Origin: Candidatus Gallimonas merdigallinarum
GTDB lineage: Bacteria; Bacillota; Clostridia; Christensenellales; Borkfalkiaceae
Length of the DNA: 43,211 nt
NCBI GenBank assembly: GCA_904373325.1
Contig: CAJFFP010000012.1
Span: forward strand, 1 to 43,211
Direction: 5' to 3'
The notes beneath the pieces are model-generated. The model searched no databases, was not told where the DNA came from, and worked only from the letters and a program-made list of their open reading frames with translations. Shown piece by piece: positions 14,543-23,053 of the stretch. Within the stretch, counting starts at the first letter, position 1. Each line of letters begins with the position of its first letter. The position numbers were made by a program, and so were the translations under genes.

Positions 14543-16006
14543 ATGCCGATCACTGTATCTCGCGATAAATGGATCTTATATAAGCATACTTGCAGCTATG
14601 ATATGATTAAGGCTGTCGCTTTAGATGTTAAAAATAGCTGCAAAACCGATGTGTCCGATTTGGAGCGGCACAGAATGCAAGAACGTCTTGCCGCATTGGA
14701 TTTGTATAGAACAAGAAATCCTCAAGAGCGTCCGTTAGATTCTATTAATCATAGGATCAATACGCTTGAATTTTGGATGTTCGGGTATGAGGATAAGTCT
14801 GGTGGAGAAAAGAAGTTTATTTTTAGTCCGCTTGGCAATCTGTTTTTGAAATATATTTCAGACGATCAAAAGTTGAGAAAGATTTTTATTGCAATGTTGT
14901 TTGCTATGCAATTTCAGCATCCGGCGAATGGGACGAGCCGTGAATTTCAGCTATATCCATTTCGGTTAATTTTTCAGCTTCTGACAGACGAAAGACTGAA
15001 CGGACGTCTTTATAATTATGAGGAGGAGCTTATCCTTCCGTTTGTAAAGGAAGTTACGCCCGAAACTTATGAGCAGATTGTAAGCGAAATACTGTCAATT
15101 AGAGACTTGTCTAACGCGGAGCTCGCAAATAAATTCAAGTCAGACGAGCATACATACGTAAACACAGTGTATGAATGGGAGTATTATACGCAATCATTGC
15201 TGAATCAAGTAGGTATAATTAACAAGGTAGAGGGTGAAGTAATTTGCAAATTATATCATCCTACAAAGTCGAATAGCAAAAGTTTGCCAACCGGACGGAA
15301 AGCTTCTAGGGGGTATGTTACTATTTGCTCTGATGGTATTCCGTTTATTAAAAAGATGTTGGCGGAATATTCGTGTTTTGCAAAGCCTGTACGCCTTCAA
15401 GATCCAGAAAGGCTGTCGATAGACTGCATTAAAGAAGTATATAATTTTTATCCTCAATTATTATTGCAGGAGATTGGAGAATCTGATGATTTGAGTAAAC
15501 TTCTTGAATTGCCTAAATTAATCGAGAAGTATTCTAATAATCCAGAAAATGAAACCGCATATTTGTTTGAGGATGTTTTAACAGAGGGCTTTAACATGTT
15601 TTATAACGTTGAGGCTATTAAGCGTGGCGGCGCTGCTCATACAGATATAGAATGTTTGTACATAACAAAAAAGAAAAAATTTGCGGTCGAATCAAAATCC
15701 ACAGCTAACAAATTGCTTGGAATAAATGCCGGTAGGCTTCGCGAGCAAAGAGAAGAGATTGGAGGCGAATATACAATAGTTATTACGTCGAGATACGTTC
15801 CCGCAACCAAAAGAGACATTAAGGATTCTCCGATAGTGATTATCTTGGCAAATACGTTTGCCGAATATCTCTATAATCATATATTCCACGATGTTCGCAA
15901 TTTGGACTATGCCGATTTTGATGACATCATAGTGAATAATTTGGGTAAGGATATAAGCAGTTTGGTCTCAGATCTGACACTTGAACGATTTGCCGCTAAC
16001 AGTTGA
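14543..16006 (+). CDS. AlwI-like type II restriction endonuclease
   Basis: A 487-aa protein, almost certainly the nuclease partner of the methyltransferase two bases upstream. The N-terminal part (about 85-210: SPLGNLFLKYIS, MQFQHPANGTSREFQLYPFR, LLTDERLNGRLYNYEEELIL) resembles the AlwI family, type IIS enzymes with asymmetric sites. The C-terminal catalytic segment has a PD-(D/E)xK pattern: D368 in AAHTDIECLY and E383-S-K385 in KKFAVESKS. An asymmetric site would fit the paired methyltransferase domains. Family assignment rests on remembered motif order; the nuclease core is clearer. The target sequence cannot be read from the sequence. Confidence 0.7.
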   Translation: MPITVSRDKWILYKHTCSYDMIKAVALDVKNSCKTDVSDLERHRMQERLAALDLYRTRNPQERPLDSINHRINTLEFWMFGYEDKSGGEKKFIFSPLGNLFLKYISDDQKLRKIFIAMLFAMQFQHPANGTSREFQLYPFRLIFQLLTDERLNGRLYNYEEELILPFVKEVTPETYEQIVSEILSIRDLSNAELANKFKSDEHTYVNTVYEWEYYTQSLLNQVGIINKVEGEVICKLYHPTKSNSKSLPTGRKASRGYVTICSDGIPFIKKMLAEYSCFAKPVRLQDPERLSIDCIKEVYNFYPQLLLQEIGESDDLSKLLELPKLIEKYSNNPENETAYLFEDVLTEGFNMFYNVEAIKRGGAAHTDIECLYITKKKKFAVESKSTANKLLGINAGRLREQREEIGGEYTIVITSRYVPATKRDIKDSPIVIILANTFAEYLYNHIFHDVRNLDYADFDDIIVNNLGKDISSLVSDLTLERFAANS

Positions 16007-16009
16007 GCT

Positions 16010-16435
16010 ATGGCTGATATATTCACGACTGAAAAGCGTTCTTCTATAATGAGCGAGGTTCACTCTAAGGGGAATAAATCTACGGAGTTGAAACTAATTC
16101 GCTATTTTGAGGAGAACGATATACATGGCTGGAGGCGAGGATATAAAGTGAAGGGACATCCTGATTTTGTATTTCTCGACCAAAAAATAGCCGTATTTGT
16201 AGACGGTTGTTTTTGGCATGGACATGATTGTCGGAATACCCGTCCGGCTGATCATCAAGAATATTGGCAAAGAAAAAGAGAACGGAATATTCAGCATGAT
16301 CATGAGATCACCGCTAGATTTGAAGCTCGAGGTTGGACGGTGATTCGCATATGGGAGTGTGAATTAAAGAAGAAAAATATCGTCCAATTATCGGGCAAGT
16401 TGTCAATACTGTACAATAGACGAGGTCAAGTATGA
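16010..16435 (+). CDS. vsr: Very short patch repair endonuclease (Vsr)
   Basis: A 141-aa protein of normal Vsr length. Vsr nicks 5' of the T in T:G mismatches made when 5-methylcytosine deaminates, so it limits mutation caused by a C5 methyltransferase. Visible signature: N-terminal SSIMSEVHSKGNKSTEL, catalytic D52 in GHPDFVF, the AVFVDGCFWHGHDC block (61-74, holding the catalytic histidines and a zinc-ligand cysteine), and WTVIRIWECEL near the end. It starts three bases after the nuclease stop and its stop overlaps the next ATG, making it part of the restriction operon. Confidence 0.95.
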   Translation: MADIFTTEKRSSIMSEVHSKGNKSTELKLIRYFEENDIHGWRRGYKVKGHPDFVFLDQKIAVFVDGCFWHGHDCRNTRPADHQEYWQRKRERNIQHDHEITARFEARGWTVIRIWECELKKKNIVQLSGKLSILYNRRGQV

Positions 16436-18732
16436 TCGAACGTATCAGAAACATAAAAAATATTGGTGCATATGAAAATTCTGGAAACGGGCAAATTAAG
16501 TTGGATCGTTTTTCCTATATTTATGCGGCAAACACTTATGGCAAAACAACGTTTTGCGATATTGTTCGTTCATTGAAAACTCGAGATTGTTTTTATATCT
16601 TGAACAGAAGAAGAATTGGTATTAAATCCTCTGAAAAATGCGAAGTGGATCTAACAATTAATGGGTGTAATGTTAGATTTAGCGATGGTGCTTGGGATAT
16701 TCCTACTGATGCAGATATTGGTAGAGATCTCGAAGTGTTTGATATTAATTTTGTTGATGAAAATGTTTTTACAAACAGTAATATTGAACATAAAAATAAA
16801 GAAAATTTAACGGCTTTTATTTTGGGCGAAAGGAGCGTAGAATTAGTAAAAAAATTAGGCAATTTAGAAAGTTGCTTGTCTCAGAAAAAAGAAGAATTTA
16901 GTCGCAGGAAAGAGTCTTTAGAAACCAATCTTGAAAGTATTGGTTTTGATACTATACGCAAGATTTTGTTTGTCGAGGATTTCAAGGATAAAGAATCGTT
17001 AATGATGTCCATAAATGAGGCTAGATCTGTAGCGATAAAACAAAGAGATAATATATCAGCTATCAAGGGAACATCAGCCATATCGTTATTAAATTGTGAC
17101 TATTTTATGATTAAAGACATAGTCAGACAAGTAAAGGCAATTTGTGGATTTTCAATTGATATTGATCTTACAAAACTAATAGAGGATGTCAATCGTATTA
17201 AAACGCAAATTCCTGATATATCAGATTCATGGATAAAGGAGGGTGTCAAATTAAAAACAAATCTTTGCCCGTTTTGTGGGGAAGACATAACTCAAAACGA
17301 ACGCGTTAAAGTTTTTTCTGAATATTTTTCGCAATCGATTGTGAATCTTTTAGATAAAGTGGAAAATGCACAGTCGAATGTTATGAGAAATTATAGGAGT
17401 GGTGGACTTGCTGGCCTAATAAATACGATCAGGAAACAAGTAAGCGACATTAAAAAATATGCGATGCCGGACAAGTGCGAAATAATAGAAAGAAAGCTTG
17501 ATGAAATTAGCGACCTCGAGTTAAAGTTGATTGCTGCAATAGATAGATCTCGTAAAGAGTTGGATTCCGCCTTGACCCTTAAGTTGCAGTCGTTTACCCG
17601 TTGTGATTATGAATTTAACGATACGAATGAAGTATTGGGAATCATAGCGGAAATGGAAACTAAGATAACCGCATTCAATAACCTCATTAATGAGGTTAAT
17701 GCTGATTTTGATGAGTTTAAAAACGGCCTTACGCATGAATCGTTAGACCTAAAAGTTAAGACGCTTACCAGTGAGTATGATGAGGCAAATTTAATATTGA
17801 TTCGCGGGATGAATGACAGTGCCATTAACACTTTAAACCAACTTGACGATCATATAAATGAGCTCAAAAAGAAAATCAAGGATACTCGCACAGAAATAGA
17901 TAACAACGAAACTGAATTTTTAGATACATATTTTGCGGAGATTCAGGAAATTTACAAAAAGTTAGGAAGTGAAAACTATAGGCTTGAGAGGGAAACAACA
18001 CCTCGTGGCAAAAAGAAAGTTTATGGCATTAAGATTTATTTTAAAGACAATTTAGTGGATCAGAATAGATTTTGTTTAAGCGAGTCTGATAAACGAGCAT
18101 TGGCATTGTCTATATTTTTAGCAAAAATTAAAGTGGATAGAAATTCCAATGCGATTTTAGTATTAGATGATCCTATAACTAGTTTTGACAAAGATAGAAT
18201 GAGGCTTTTTGCCTTATTATTGCAGGATTTGAGTAAAAGCTGTTTTACGCAAGTCATTCTCTTGATGCATTATGAGAATTTTTTCAGATCCATTAATAAT
18301 TTCACGACGGAAAATAAGGTTGTTTTGAAAATACAAAGAGATAGAAATAATCATGTTTTCGTACCTTTATCGCCCGACGACGGCATATTCAAAGATGATT
18401 ATGAGGCATTGCTAGATAAAGTGATTAAGTTCATCAATGCGGAGATTAATGATATAGCAGAGAACGAAGTGCGTATCTTATTTGAGAACTATCTGCATCG
18501 GTATTATGCATATGAGACGTCTAAAACAAGTGAATTGAAGGGGAAAGGTTTGCATGAGTTTATAATAATTCTTGCAAAACATGGATATCTTGCAAATGAA
18601 TGTAAAGATGAGCTGTTAGATAGATTAAGGTTCTTAAACGATTCTTCGCATTCATTTAATGGTTATTCTGAAGAAGAGAAGAGGTCGTTTATAAAAGATG
18701 CATATGAGTGTTTGCATAATTTGCATAAATAG
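16432..18732 (+). CDS. PrrC/RloC-like ABC ATPase, candidate anticodon nuclease
   Basis: A 766-aa AAA_13-type protein. Walker A AANTYGKT at 32-39; long coiled-coil arms on both sides of a CPFCG motif (C279, C282) placed like a Rad50/RloC zinc hook; ABC signature LSESD at 549-553; Walker B ILVLDDP ending at 581. The last 90 residues follow the PrrC/RloC nuclease layout: R681 and E685 (RxxxE), then H717 or H740 (NDSSHSF) as possible third residue of an Arg-Glu-His triad. Such tRNases guard restriction systems and act when these are blocked. Location (start overlaps vsr stop) supports a guard role; nuclease activity is inferred, and AAA_13 proteins of unknown function share the C-terminal motif. 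Confidence 0.7.
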   Translation: MIERIRNIKNIGAYENSGNGQIKLDRFSYIYAANTYGKTTFCDIVRSLKTRDCFYILNRRRIGIKSSEKCEVDLTINGCNVRFSDGAWDIPTDADIGRDLEVFDINFVDENVFTNSNIEHKNKENLTAFILGERSVELVKKLGNLESCLSQKKEEFSRRKESLETNLESIGFDTIRKILFVEDFKDKESLMMSINEARSVAIKQRDNISAIKGTSAISLLNCDYFMIKDIVRQVKAICGFSIDIDLTKLIEDVNRIKTQIPDISDSWIKEGVKLKTNLCPFCGEDITQNERVKVFSEYFSQSIVNLLDKVENAQSNVMRNYRSGGLAGLINTIRKQVSDIKKYAMPDKCEIIERKLDEISDLELKLIAAIDRSRKELDSALTLKLQSFTRCDYEFNDTNEVLGIIAEMETKITAFNNLINEVNADFDEFKNGLTHESLDLKVKTLTSEYDEANLILIRGMNDSAINTLNQLDDHINELKKKIKDTRTEIDNNETEFLDTYFAEIQEIYKKLGSENYRLERETTPRGKKKVYGIKIYFKDNLVDQNRFCLSESDKRALALSIFLAKIKVDRNSNAILVLDDPITSFDKDRMRLFALLLQDLSKSCFTQVILLMHYENFFRSINNFTTENKVVLKIQRDRNNHVFVPLSPDDGIFKDDYEALLDKVIKFINAEINDIAENEVRILFENYLHRYYAYETSKTSELKGKGLHEFIIILAKHGYLANECKDELLDRLRFLNDSSHSFNGYSEEEKRSFIKDAYECLHNLHK

Positions 18733-18751
18733 TTTGTTTTGGCAAAGACAA

Positions 18752-18788
18752 AGCAACAAAAGCCGCATCGCTGCGGCTTTTTGTTGCT
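18752..18788. terminator. Bidirectional terminator between convergent genes
   Basis: AGCAACAAAAGCCGCA (18752-18767) pairs with 18772-18788 around a TCGC loop, with one bulged base. The A- and T-rich arms make it work for both the ATPase gene (plus) and the XRE gene (minus). Confidence 0.85.
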
Positions 18789-18801
18789 TATGTGAGGTTT
18801 A

Positions 18802-19296
18802 TCAGTAGTTGATTGTCACCTCTAATTCTATCGGCTTAAATGTTACGCTGATTTGCAGGTCGCTTTCGATTTTTTTTGCAAGCAGCCCTGCGATGTCAAA
18901 TACTGATAATTCGAGCAATTCATCTGTTGTATCGCAATCGGAAACTTCGAGAAGAGTAGAGTCGTCTTCATCAAAAGCAAGCCTTGCGATAATTTCGATT
19001 TCTTCTTTGATTTCCGGCGTTAGTTCTTTCGAAGCTTCGAGGATGAACTCCTCTCCATTTATCGTAACAATAAATGTTTTGTGGATGGGCTGCGTGAAGT
19101 CGAAAAGTTCTGCCATCGAAACATTTAGGGCATTGGCGAGCTTTTGTGCGTTTTCTATTGTAATATTTCGTTTGCCGCTTTCTACGCCGGCGATATAGGT
19201 TCTGTCAAGACCGCATATCGGCGCAAATTGTTCTTGGCTATAACCTCTTGCTTTGCGTAATTCTCGGATCTTGTTTCCAAGCTGTTGTTTGATCAT
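18802..19296 (-). CDS. XRE-family transcriptional regulator
   Basis: A 164-aa protein with a canonical Cro/CI HTH at residues 5-62 (LGNKIRELRKARGYSQEQFA, CGLDRTYIAGVESGKRNITIENAQKLANALNVSMAELF). The C-terminal 100 residues are acidic with an EEIEIIARLAFDEDD segment and no recognised sensor domain. AAGGAGAACAGG precedes the ATG. A perfect 15-bp inverted repeat lies in its promoter region, so it probably represses itself and perhaps neighbouring genes. It converges on the defence island and starts the leftward block. Confidence 0.85.
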   Translation of the reverse strand: MIKQQLGNKIRELRKARGYSQEQFAPICGLDRTYIAGVESGKRNITIENAQKLANALNVSMAELFDFTQPIHKTFIVTINGEEFILEASKELTPEIKEEIEIIARLAFDEDDSTLLEVSDCDTTDELLELSVFDIAGLLAKKIESDLQISVTFKPIELEVTINY

Positions 19297-19327
19297 ATTC
19301 CTGTTCTCCTTTTCAATAGCATAGCAT

Positions 19328-19364
19328 ATTGTTACATATAAGTCAACGGCTTATATGTAACAAT
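19328..19364 (-). promoter_or_regulatory. Palindromic operator overlapping the XRE promoter
   Basis: ATTGTTACATATAAG (19328-19342) and CTTATATGTAACAAT (19350-19364) are perfect 15-bp arms around a 7-base spacer. On the minus strand a TTGACT -35 box (19341-19346) falls inside, with a weak TATTGA -10 about 17 bases on. Binding here would block the XRE gene's own promoter. Confidence 0.75.
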
Positions 19365-19367
19365 GAA

Positions 19368-19394
19368 AGGTGTGAATTATGTTGCATCACACCT
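19368..19394 (-). terminator. Possible hairpin at the end of the leftward block
   Basis: AGGTGTGA (19368-19375) pairs with TCACACCT (19387-19394), overlapping the stop of the 96-aa gene. On the minus strand it is followed by only a short T-rich stretch, so termination is uncertain. Confidence 0.35.
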
Positions 19395-19677
19395 GTCTTG
19401 TGAAGTATCGTTTTCCTTCTACCATAATGGTATTGCCCTGTATGTCGGGCTGTCCGCTCTTGCAGGCGCGAAGGATGATGTGGATGGTATCTCGTTCGGA
19501 TTTCGGCATATCGCCTTCGTCGAATTTCTCTTCGTTTCCGACCTCTATGATCTTGAAGCCTTTTTGGATGAGGTAGGCGGAGAACTGCCACAGTTTTTCA
19601 AAGTAGCCGTTGCTGTCGAAGATAGCCGAAAGGTCTTGCTCGGGGTGGTAGGCGGTAATTCTGAAGTAGTTTGACAT
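19387..19677 (-). CDS. Small conserved-type mobile-element protein, 96 aa
   Basis: Not assigned to a family. The soluble 96-aa protein (MSNYFRITAYHPEQDLSAIFDSNGYFEKLWQFSAYLIQKG..., split here) looks like small proteins common on Firmicutes plasmids and conjugative elements. AAAGGAGAAAACACT precedes the ATG. It is the last gene of the leftward array, 20 bases after the PcfJ-like gene. Confidence 0.6.
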   Translation of the reverse strand: MSNYFRITAYHPEQDLSAIFDSNGYFEKLWQFSAYLIQKGFKIIEVGNEEKFDEGDMPKSERDTIHIILRACKSGQPDIQGNTIMVEGKRYFTRQV

Positions 19678-19697
19678 AGTGTTTTCTCCTTTGCGGT

Positions 19698-21017
19698 TTA
19701 TGCCGCGATCTGTTTGATGGTTCTGTTAGCGTAAGGCAGCCAGATTTTGTTTACATAGTGCAGAATGTCCTCGCTCGGTTTATGGTCGTGTTCGCCGTAA
19801 CATTGCAGGACTTTGTGACTGCGCGGCGAGTATTCGAGCGTCACGAGCGGAATATCCGGGCTTTCCTTTGCGCGGACGAAGAAAATGAGCGATTCTTCTC
19901 TCACCATGCGCTGGTCGTAGTTCATCCGTCCCACGCAATGGTGCAACACCTCCCCCTCACGGATAAGGTCAGCCGGACTTCTTGCAATGACGCAGATAAA
20001 CGCGCTCCGCTTCGCGTGTTGCAGGGACAGGTATTTCTCCGCAACGGCGGCGAATTGCGCATACAGTTCCTTGCGTTTTTCCGCGTCTTCCATAGCCTTT
20101 TTCGCGGCGTATTGGTCTATGCGGATATCGTGCCAGCGTTTGAAGTCGTGCGGGAAGCGGTTCTTCTCTTCGGACATATCCAAGCCGAGGTTTTGGCAGG
20201 CTTTCAGATAGTCGAGATAGGTATGCGGATTGGTGCGCTTCTCCGCTACATAATCAAAGAGCCGTTCAAGTTCTTTGCCTTTGAACAGCTCCTTTAACGG
20301 TTCGAGCGCGCTGTCGTGGATCAGCCGAAGTTTTGCTTCCTTGTAGTGCTGAAGCTGTTCGAGCGGCTTCTTGGTCTTATACGCCCTGACGATGACATCT
20401 ATGTAGTAGTGCCTGTCCTGAAGCGTCGCTTTGTTTGCGATAAGCCACTTGCAGAAGGCTTTGTCCGCTCCGCAGCGTTTGAGTATCGTCTTGCTCAATG
20501 CGATCCGTGAAAAGCCGAGCTTCATCAGCATTTCAAGCTGCGGATACTGTCGGTAGAGCCGTAAATACTTGAAAATATTGCAGCCCTGATACATTTTATA
20601 CGCGGAATATCTGAACTCCGGCAGGCGGTCTATGAAGTGCGGATTTACGATCTCTGCGAAAGGATCATAGTATTTGTCATACGCCCAACACCAGTCGCGT
20701 TCGTACCATTGCTTGTACTTTTGCAAGCCTTCTTCGTACCAGCCGAAGCGGAATCCCATGCCTGCGCAATAGCAATACTCCATGTCCTTCACGAAGCACT
20801 TATCCGAATCCAATCCGTGAATGGCGACCTGCTTGCAGTACCACTTTTTGTAGCGGTGCTTTACGGCGACGGTGACTTTCACAAGCTCGTTTTTCCAAGT
20901 GGTCAGGTAGGCGTAGCAGCGCACATGACCGTCTGGATCGGGATAGTATTTGCCGTCAAGTTTCCGTATCCTTTTCAGGATGTATTTCGGGATAGGTCTG
21001 ATGTCTTTTTCCGTCAT
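19698..21017 (-). CDS. PcfJ-like protein
   Basis: A 439-aa protein with a C-terminal PcfJ-like domain: EGEVLHHCVGRMNYDQRMVREE, then ESLIFFVRAKESPDIPLVTLE and KVLQCYGEHDHKP. PcfJ genes are carried by enterococcal pCF10-type plasmids and many Firmicutes conjugative elements; the biochemical role is unknown. The N-terminal 300 residues are basic and aromatic (many YKxWY repeats) with Cys/His pairs. The ATG at 21017 is chosen because GAGGTG lies 8 bases upstream; a GTG three codons earlier would overlap that site. It follows the PcfK-like gene by five bases. Confidence 0.8.
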   Translation of the reverse strand: MTEKDIRPIPKYILKRIRKLDGKYYPDPDGHVRCYAYLTTWKNELVKVTVAVKHRYKKWYCKQVAIHGLDSDKCFVKDMEYCYCAGMGFRFGWYEEGLQKYKQWYERDWCWAYDKYYDPFAEIVNPHFIDRLPEFRYSAYKMYQGCNIFKYLRLYRQYPQLEMLMKLGFSRIALSKTILKRCGADKAFCKWLIANKATLQDRHYYIDVIVRAYKTKKPLEQLQHYKEAKLRLIHDSALEPLKELFKGKELERLFDYVAEKRTNPHTYLDYLKACQNLGLDMSEEKNRFPHDFKRWHDIRIDQYAAKKAMEDAEKRKELYAQFAAVAEKYLSLQHAKRSAFICVIARSPADLIREGEVLHHCVGRMNYDQRMVREESLIFFVRAKESPDIPLVTLEYSPRSHKVLQCYGEHDHKPSEDILHYVNKIWLPYANRTIKQIAA

Positions 21018-21022
21018 AGTTT

Positions 21023-22027
21023 TCACCTCAAAGTAAGTTTGTCGCCGAACATTTCGTCCAGCTTACAGAGTGCGTCTTTGTCGAAGGCGGAAGCGTCAAT
21101 GTCATCGTCAAGGTCTTTCGGCTCTTCGATGTCGCCGTCAAACTCCCGCATCTCTTCTTCGGAAAGTATCTCGCCCGTTTCGAGGTCAACGCCTTGCGCA
21201 GAAGGCAATTCGCGCACTTCATCGTTGTTATCCATGACGACAAGCGTATGCCCGTTGCTCAAGATTTTGCCGAAGTACATTTCTGCGGTGTGGTACGGGA
21301 AACCGACCATAGGCACACGGCTTTCAAGTCCGCAATCTCTGCCCGTAAGAGTAAGAGGAAGTTCGTTTGCAAGCACCTCTGCATTCTTGCCGAACACTTC
21401 ATAGAAGTCGCCCAAGCGCATGGCGATAATTGCTTGCGGATACCTGTCTTGCACCTCCAGATACTTCCGATACACGGGAGAGGTCGTGGGCTTTTGCTGT
21501 TTAGCTTTTTCTTCCTCGGCGATCTCCGCCATGATCGCCTGTATCTCTTCATCGGACGGCATAGTATCTTCATCGTCTTCGGGCTTTTCCTCTTCGGGCT
21601 TGCCTTCGAGGTCTTCGCCCATAAGGTCGAACATTGACATCTGCGGCTTGGGCTGCGGTTTGGGTTGTGCTTTCACCGTCGGCGCCTTTGCTACCGGTTT
21701 GGGCTGCGTCTTGTATTCGGAGCCGTCCTCGTTGTAGAGCGTGCCTTCGATGCTGTCCTCTTCGAAATAGTGGACAGCCCAGCCGAACACGACATCGTCT
21801 TCGACCATTGCGTATCTCGCGCCTTTGTCGGCTTGCTTTCTTGCTTCTTCGGTCGCAAAGGACATAAAGCCGTCCATTGTTTTGCGGTTGAGCAAGATCT
21901 TGCCGTCTTTCTTGATGAGAACGCCGTTGTTGATTTTTCCTGCAAGGATATCCGAGGCGTTTTTTTCGAGGTAGGCTTTGATACGCTGTTGTTCTTTGGT
22001 TTTCGCTTCCAAATTTAGCTGTTTCAT
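21023..22027 (-). CDS. PcfK-like protein fused to a MutS domain I-like module
   Basis: A 334-aa protein. Residues 1-105 (starting KTKEQQRIKAYLEKNASDIL) match the PcfK-like start; 106-180 are a Pro/Lys then Asp/Glu-rich linker with a SMFDLMG motif; about 185-267 match MutS mismatch-recognition domain I: YRKYLEVQDRYPQAI, RLGDFYEVFGKNAEVLANEL, LTLTGR, VPMVGFPYHTAEMYFGKI. The F-x-E pair that MutS uses to probe mismatches is kept (F208, E210). No MutS ATPase is present, so it cannot act in repair as MutS does. The start overlaps the upstream gene by four bases. Inferred: DNA binding during transfer or replication. Confidence 0.75.
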   Translation of the reverse strand: MKQLNLEAKTKEQQRIKAYLEKNASDILAGKINNGVLIKKDGKILLNRKTMDGFMSFATEEARKQADKGARYAMVEDDVVFGWAVHYFEEDSIEGTLYNEDGSEYKTQPKPVAKAPTVKAQPKPQPKPQMSMFDLMGEDLEGKPEEEKPEDDEDTMPSDEEIQAIMAEIAEEEKAKQQKPTTSPVYRKYLEVQDRYPQAIIAMRLGDFYEVFGKNAEVLANELPLTLTGRDCGLESRVPMVGFPYHTAEMYFGKILSNGHTLVVMDNNDEVRELPSAQGVDLETGEILSEEEMREFDGDIEEPKDLDDDIDASAFDKDALCKLDEMFGDKLTLR

Positions 22028-22287
22028 AAGTCATCTCCTTGTTCAAACGATTCAAAGGCAAGTAACAGCCCGAACGCTACGCCGCGTTTGTAAGTCATAA
22101 GCATTGCTGCGTCTTGGCTTTCGGAAGCCTTTTCGAGGAACTCTTCAAAAAGAGCGTCGCTCTCTTCCGAGAGGGTAGCCTTCAATTTGTCATACACGGC
22201 AAACTCTTCTTTGCGGTCTTTAAGAGGGACTTTGATATCCTTGCCGCATATATTGCCGTGGTAGAGATCCCAGATTACGGATTTCAT
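22024..22287 (-). CDS. Small DUF6809-like protein, 87 aa
   Basis: An 87-aa acidic helical protein with the form of DUF6809-type proteins: IWDLYHGNIC near the start, a central Lys/Glu-rich coil, and a final GVAFGLLLAFESFE helix. Proteins of this type are widespread on Clostridia mobile elements; function unknown. AGGAGGCTCG precedes the ATG, and its stop overlaps the PcfK-like start as ATGA, so the genes are coupled. Confidence 0.6.
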   Translation of the reverse strand: MKSVIWDLYHGNICGKDIKVPLKDRKEEFAVYDKLKATLSEESDALFEEFLEKASESQDAAMLMTYKRGVAFGLLLAFESFEQGDDL

Positions 22288-22298
22288 TTCGAGCCTCC

Positions 22299-22673
22299 TT
22301 AAAAGGGTAAGTCTTCAAGCAGTTCGGCCGCTTTGCTATCGAGGTTTTCAAGCGTGGTATAGTGGTTGAAGCCGCCTCGATAGTCTTGCTCGTCTTTCGC
22401 CGTTCGGATGAGAATATGGCTGAACCATTCGTTCGTGAAGTATCTGACATCCGAGATGGATATGTACACGCATTTGTTTTCCGCGCTCTTGATAAAGGCG
22501 GAGAAGCAGTAGTGGTTTCTCCCGACATTGACGAGCTGCCAATGATTTTCGCGGCATACAGCTTTCAGATAGTTGATGTACTTTGTCTGGAAGGACTTAT
22601 AGTCCTCGCCGGTGTAACTCCCGGAAGAGAATTCATATCCGAGATACTTTTTGAGTTCTGCGATTTTAGCCAT
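22299..22673 (-). CDS. Hypothetical mobile-element protein, 124 aa
   Basis: Not recognised. A 124-aa soluble alpha/beta protein (MAKIAELKKYLGYEFSSGSY...) with an aromatic-rich core (NHYCFSAFIKS, CVYISISDVRYFTNEWF) and an acidic end. AAGGAGGTCTTC precedes the ATG. It sits 15 bases downstream of the 59-aa gene within the same leftward transcript. Confidence 0.6.
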   Translation of the reverse strand: MAKIAELKKYLGYEFSSGSYTGEDYKSFQTKYINYLKAVCRENHWQLVNVGRNHYCFSAFIKSAENKCVYISISDVRYFTNEWFSHILIRTAKDEQDYRGGFNHYTTLENLDSKAAELLEDLPF

Positions 22674-22688
22674 TGTTTGAAGACCTCC

Positions 22689-22868
22689 TTAATAAAGTTT
22701 GATGACGCGTATATGCTTGCGCTGTAATCCGTATTCGCGGCGGAATTTCTGTATCGCTTGCCGAAGAGTGTAGAAAACATAGGCTTCATCGGCATAGCCG
22801 CCGTTTCCGTCGCTGTAAGACAGGAAGAGCGTTCCCGTCGAGTTGTAGTAATAGAAGATGATTTTCAT
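22689..22868 (-). CDS. Small hypothetical protein, 59 aa
   Basis: Not recognised. A tyrosine-rich 59-aa protein (MKIIFYYYNSTGTLFLSYSD...) ending in a basic QRKHIRVIKLY tail. It is supported by GGGAGGCTCG upstream and by an ATGA overlap with the preceding gene. Confidence 0.55.
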   Translation of the reverse strand: MKIIFYYYNSTGTLFLSYSDGNGGYADEAYVFYTLRQAIQKFRREYGLQRKHIRVIKLY

Positions 22869-23053
22869 TTTTCGAGCCTCCCATAGATGTCGTCTGCGTA
22901 GTAGGTGCAGTTGAAGGGATTAAAAATCGCGGAGCATTTCACCCCGCGATAATCCACTAAATAGCTGTTGTGCCCAAGTTCTTCCAAGACTGTTATCTCA
23001 TCCATTTGCCCGTCAAGGGAGTGGATGTGAGCCTGTGTTTTGAACGGTTTCAT
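22865..23053 (-). CDS. Small hypothetical protein, 62 aa
   Basis: Not recognised. A 62-aa soluble protein (MKPFKTQAHIHSLDGQMDEI...) with a predicted beta pattern. The start at 23053 is chosen because AAGGAGGTCTT lies just upstream; it overlaps the stop of the 103-aa gene by four bases, so both ends are coupled to neighbours. Confidence 0.55.
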   Translation of the reverse strand: MKPFKTQAHIHSLDGQMDEITVLEELGHNSYLVDYRGVKCSAIFNPFNCTYYADDIYGRLEK

